The translations under genes were made by a program, and so were the position numbers. The notes under the pieces are model-generated. The model was not told the origin of the DNA. It did not search any database and saw only the letters and a program-made list of their open reading frames with translations. A DNA stretch of 64,000 nucleotides from Streptococcus mitis B6 (lineage in GTDB: Bacteria; Bacillota; Bacilli; Lactobacillales; Streptococcaceae): the NCBI RefSeq assembly GCF_000027165.1, contig NC_013853.1, forward strand, positions 62,001-126,000. Direction: 5' to 3'. Positions 61,281 through 64,000 of this stretch are shown here, in pieces (position 1 is the first letter of the stretch; the number at the start of each line of letters is the position of its first letter).

Positions 61281-62528
61281 ATGAAACTATTGTTTAGAAA
61301 TCAAGCTTATCGACTCTTGACTTTGTCACGATTCTTCAATGCTTTTGGTGCTTCGATTCTCAACTTGGTATTTATCGTCTATGCATCGACCTTGCCACAA
61401 GCCTCCTTTGCTGTTGCTATGGCGAATATTGTCGTGATTCTTCCGACTTTCTTTACAGTTTTTGTAGGGATTCGGGCAGATTATACGAGGGCCAAGGTCA
61501 AATGGATGGTCTATAGTGGCTTGTTTCAGGCGATTTTATTTTTTCTAGCAGCTTTAGTTGTCCAGCAAGCTAGTCTATTTGCCTTTTCTAGCCTGTGTTT
61601 AATCAATGTCATTAGTGATGTCATCAGTGATTTTGCAGGTGGCTTGCGCATGCCTCTTATTAAGGAAAAAGTAGCTGAAGAGGATTTGATGGAGGCTTAT
61701 TCTTTTTCCCAGTTCATCACCTATATTTCAGCTATTGGTGGTCAAGCTTTTGGAGTCTGGCTCTTAGGTCTATCGGTCAACAATTTTTCCCTCGTTGCGG
61801 GAATCAATGCCTGTTTCTTCCTAGTATCAGCCGTCATCCTCTTTTTAGGAAAAAGCAAATTGAGCCTGTCAATGTCATCTGCTGATGGTGAAATTCTAAA
61901 AAATGAGAAGCTTCCGATCAAAGAGCAGTTCCTAACGATTTATCGAAATTTACGTCTCGTTTTTCTTAAAGGTGGACAGAAAAACTTTGGATTTATGATC
62001 TTTGCTGTCTTGCTTATCAATGCCTTGGGTGGCGCTTTAGGAAGCATCTATAACATCTTCTTTTTGAGCCATTCTCTTTTGGACTTTTCTTACACAGAGG
62101 CATTATTTATCAGTCAAGTCTGTGCTTTGTTAGCAATCATCATCAGTAGCCTTACGGGCAATGATTATTTTGGGAAGCAGTCCTTGCCTAGATTGATGAT
62201 GTGGGTGACCGTAGGACTCAGTCTAATTGGTCTAGCTAATTTATTCAATCAAGTCGTACTTGGTTTACTATTTCTCTGTTCAACTCTGTATGTGTCTGGT
62301 AAAGTTCAACCAAAGATTAGTGCCATGCTCCTGAAAAATCTAGCTCCAGAGGTTCTAGCTCGTACCAGTAATTTTTTAGGTTTATTGTTCACCTTATCCA
62401 TACCTGTGGGAACAGCCTGTTTTTCACTTGTAGCCGTATGGAATATACAGTTGACTTGGATGCTATTTGTTGGTCTTTCCTTGCTAGCTATTCTTTTGAC
62501 AGTTATTAATCTCAAAAATGATATCTAA
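61281..62528 (+). CDS. MFS transporter
   Basis: A 415-residue major facilitator protein with about 12 membrane helices. It begins MKLLFRNQAYRLLTLSRFFNAFGAS and has the short loop GIRADYTRAKVK typical of the A-motif between helices 2 and 3. The substrate cannot be read from sequence; an efflux role is common in this subfamily. Its gene lies after an Rgg-type regulator and ahead of hisS. Confidence 0.87.
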   Translation: MKLLFRNQAYRLLTLSRFFNAFGASILNLVFIVYASTLPQASFAVAMANIVVILPTFFTVFVGIRADYTRAKVKWMVYSGLFQAILFFLAALVVQQASLFAFSSLCLINVISDVISDFAGGLRMPLIKEKVAEEDLMEAYSFSQFITYISAIGGQAFGVWLLGLSVNNFSLVAGINACFFLVSAVILFLGKSKLSLSMSSADGEILKNEKLPIKEQFLTIYRNLRLVFLKGGQKNFGFMIFAVLLINALGGALGSIYNIFFLSHSLLDFSYTEALFISQVCALLAIIISSLTGNDYFGKQSLPRLMMWVTVGLSLIGLANLFNQVVLGLLFLCSTLYVSGKVQPKISAMLLKNLAPEVLARTSNFLGLLFTLSIPVGTACFSLVAVWNIQLTWMLFVGLSLLAILLTVINLKNDI

Positions 62529-62605
62529 ATCCTAATTTTTTTCATACTGTCTTAATCCCTCTATTTATGGTAAAATAAGACTATTAAGTTTAAAGAGGAT
62601 TCCCT

Positions 62606-63895
62606 ATGAAATTACAAAAACCAAAAGGAACGCAGGATATTTTACCTGCTGAATCTGCCAAATGGCAGTACGTTGAGGGCTTTGCCCGTGAGATTTTCAA
62701 GCGCTACAACTATGCAGAAGTGCGCACGCCTATTTTTGAGCATTACGAGGTTATCAGCCGTTCTGTCGGAGATACAACGGATATCGTAACCAAGGAAATG
62801 TATGACTTTTATGACAAGGGTGATCGCCATATTACTCTCCGTCCAGAAGGAACAGCGCCCGTTGTCCGTTCCTACGTGGAAAATAAACTCTTCGCCCCAG
62901 AAGTACAAAAGCCAAGTAAGTTCTACTACATGGGCCCTATGTTCCGCTATGAGCGTCCACAGGCAGGGCGTTTGCGCCAGTTCCACCAGATTGGTGTTGA
63001 GTGTTTTGGATCTAGCAATCCAGCTACTGATGTGGAAACCATTGCTATGGCAGCTCATTTCCTGAAAGAAATCGGCATCCAAGGTGTCAAATTGCACCTC
63101 AACACTCTTGGAAATCCTGAGAGTCGTGCGGCCTACCGTCAAGCCTTGATTGACTATTTGACACCGCTCAAGGAGACCTTGTCTAAGGATAGCCAACGTC
63201 GTTTGGAGGAAAATCCTCTTCGTGTCTTGGACTCTAAAGAAAAAGAAGACAAGGTAGCAGTGGAGAATGCACCGTCTATCTTGGATTTCCTTGATGAAGA
63301 AAGTCAAGCTCATTTTGATGCTGTGCGTCAGATGTTGGAAAATCTTGGAGTAGACTATATCATCGATACCAATATGGTGCGTGGTCTGGACTACTACAAT
63401 CACACTATTTTCGAGTTTATTACTGAGATTGAGGGCAATGACCTGACAGTCTGTGCGGGTGGTCGTTACGATGGTTTGGTTTCTTACTTTGGAGGCCCTG
63501 AAACTGCTGGATTTGGTTTTGGACTTGGTGTAGAGCGCCTGCTTCTCATTCTTGAAAAGCAAGGTGTGGCCCTCCCTATCGAAAACGCCCTAGATGTCTA
63601 TATAGCAGTCTTGGGTGATGGAGCAAATGTCAAGGCCTTGGAATTAGTACAAGCTCTTCGCCAACAAGGTTTCAAAGCAGAGCGTGATTACCTCAACCGT
63701 AAACTCAAAGCTCAGTTCAAATCAGCCGATGTCTTTGCTGCTAAGACCCTTATCACCCTAGGAGAGAGTGAAGTCGAAAGCGGACAAGTGACGGTCAAGA
63801 ACAACCAAACTCGAGAAGAAGTTCAAGTGTCACTTGAGGCAATCAGCCAAAACTTCTCAGAAATCTTTGAAAAACTAGGATTTTATACTCAATGA
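62606..63895 (+). CDS. hisS: histidyl-tRNA synthetase
   Basis: HisRS charges tRNA-His. The 429-residue class II synthetase starts [14 protein letters not shown] and shows motif 2 ([23 protein letters not shown]), the histidine motifs [11 protein letters not shown] and [10 protein letters not shown], and motif 3 ([11 protein letters not shown]). The final residues (FYTQ) and stop come from the edge of a BOX element. AAAGAGGA lies before the ATG. Confidence 0.97.
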   Translation: MKLQKPKGTQDILPAESAKWQYVEGFAREIFKRYNYAEVRTPIFEHYEVISRSVGDTTDIVTKEMYDFYDKGDRHITLRPEGTAPVVRSYVENKLFAPEVQKPSKFYYMGPMFRYERPQAGRLRQFHQIGVECFGSSNPATDVETIAMAAHFLKEIGIQGVKLHLNTLGNPESRAAYRQALIDYLTPLKETLSKDSQRRLEENPLRVLDSKEKEDKVAVENAPSILDFLDEESQAHFDAVRQMLENLGVDYIIDTNMVRGLDYYNHTIFEFITEIEGNDLTVCAGGRYDGLVSYFGGPETAGFGFGLGVERLLLILEKQGVALPIENALDVYIAVLGDGANVKALELVQALRQQGFKAERDYLNRKLKAQFKSADVFAAKTLITLGESEVESGQVTVKNNQTREEVQVSLEAISQNFSEIFEKLGFYTQ

Positions 63896-63991
63896 AAATC
63901 AAAGAGCAAACTAGGAAGCTAGTCGCAGGCTGTACTTGAGTACGGCAAGGTGAAGCTGACGTGGTTTGAATTTGATTTTCGAAGAGTATTA
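63884..63991 (-). repeat. BOX element on the minus strand, A-C
   Basis: Begins TATACTCAATGAAAATC and ends CGAAGAGTATTA, joined by GGCTGTACTTGAGTACGGC. Its first bases encode the last residues and the stop of hisS. Confidence 0.9.
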
Positions 63992-64000
63992 ATGATAGAT

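Noticed and set aside
62642..63562. 306-residue minus-strand ORF inside hisS
   Set aside because: Shadow of the highly conserved hisS frame. Rich in Cys, His and Phe from antisense codons, with no signals.

Overview
This window comes from a mitis-group Streptococcus, most like S. pneumoniae, S. pseudopneumoniae or S. mitis. The evidence is the comAB competence exporter behind a ComE-type repeat, nine BOX elements (modules A, B and C), a CAP-domain protein with choline-binding repeats, a PavB-type adhesin with SSURE repeats next to a two-component system, and an IS1167-type element. From memory of pneumococcal genomes, strH should lie between purB and the bgaC regulator. It is missing here and an intact insertion sequence sits in that gap, so this is a non-typical pneumococcus or a close relative.

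Layout. Positions 1-900 hold small bacteriocin-type remnants and the com promoter. Positions 922-4437 hold comAB, which exports the competence peptide. Positions 4608-19834 hold a complete route from PRPP to IMP (purC, L, F, M, N, H, D, E, K, B) with an acetyltransferase and a 75-residue protein inserted. The purC tail is repeated in tandem, a false purM start lies before purM, and two copies of an unrecognised structured RNA lie between purD and purE. Positions 20144-21557 are an intact ISL3-family element with an 8-bp target duplication. Positions 21620-30011 are a host-glycan galactose locus: GntR repressor, beta-galactosidase BgaC, mannose-family PTS, AgaS isomerase, and a galM broken by one nonsense codon. 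Positions 30141-41926 carry surface and housekeeping genes: the choline-binding CAP protein, a nucleoside phosphorylase, a Trk-type K+ channel with a c-di-AMP-type regulator, a glycosyltransferase, PavB, RR08/HK08 and rpsD.

Positions 42000-45500 are an accessory island. It holds an integrase remnant, two related small RNA genes on opposite strands, three small immunity-like proteins, a RelBE pair, and a complete Fst/par-type type I toxin-antitoxin locus with its antisense RNA promoter. Positions 45642-49804 hold an XpaC/TelA pair, a broken regulator, the cadmium operon cadDX, and rpmG/rpmF. An IS30-family element with partial end copies follows, then a small ribbon-helix-helix operon. Positions 52046-57513 are an ascorbate-type PTS with a split transketolase and a PRD regulator. 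The window ends with ilvD behind a perfect CodY box, a DUF59 protein, an Rgg-type regulator, an MFS transporter and hisS.

The jump from rpsD to rpmG/rpmF, ilvD and hisS joins two blocks that I recall lying on opposite sides of the origin in pneumococcus, so an origin-symmetric inversion is likely. The least explained parts are the RNA elements (42433-42549, 43987-44096, 16306-16642) and the island around them. Reading was by eye; no search or folding program was run.
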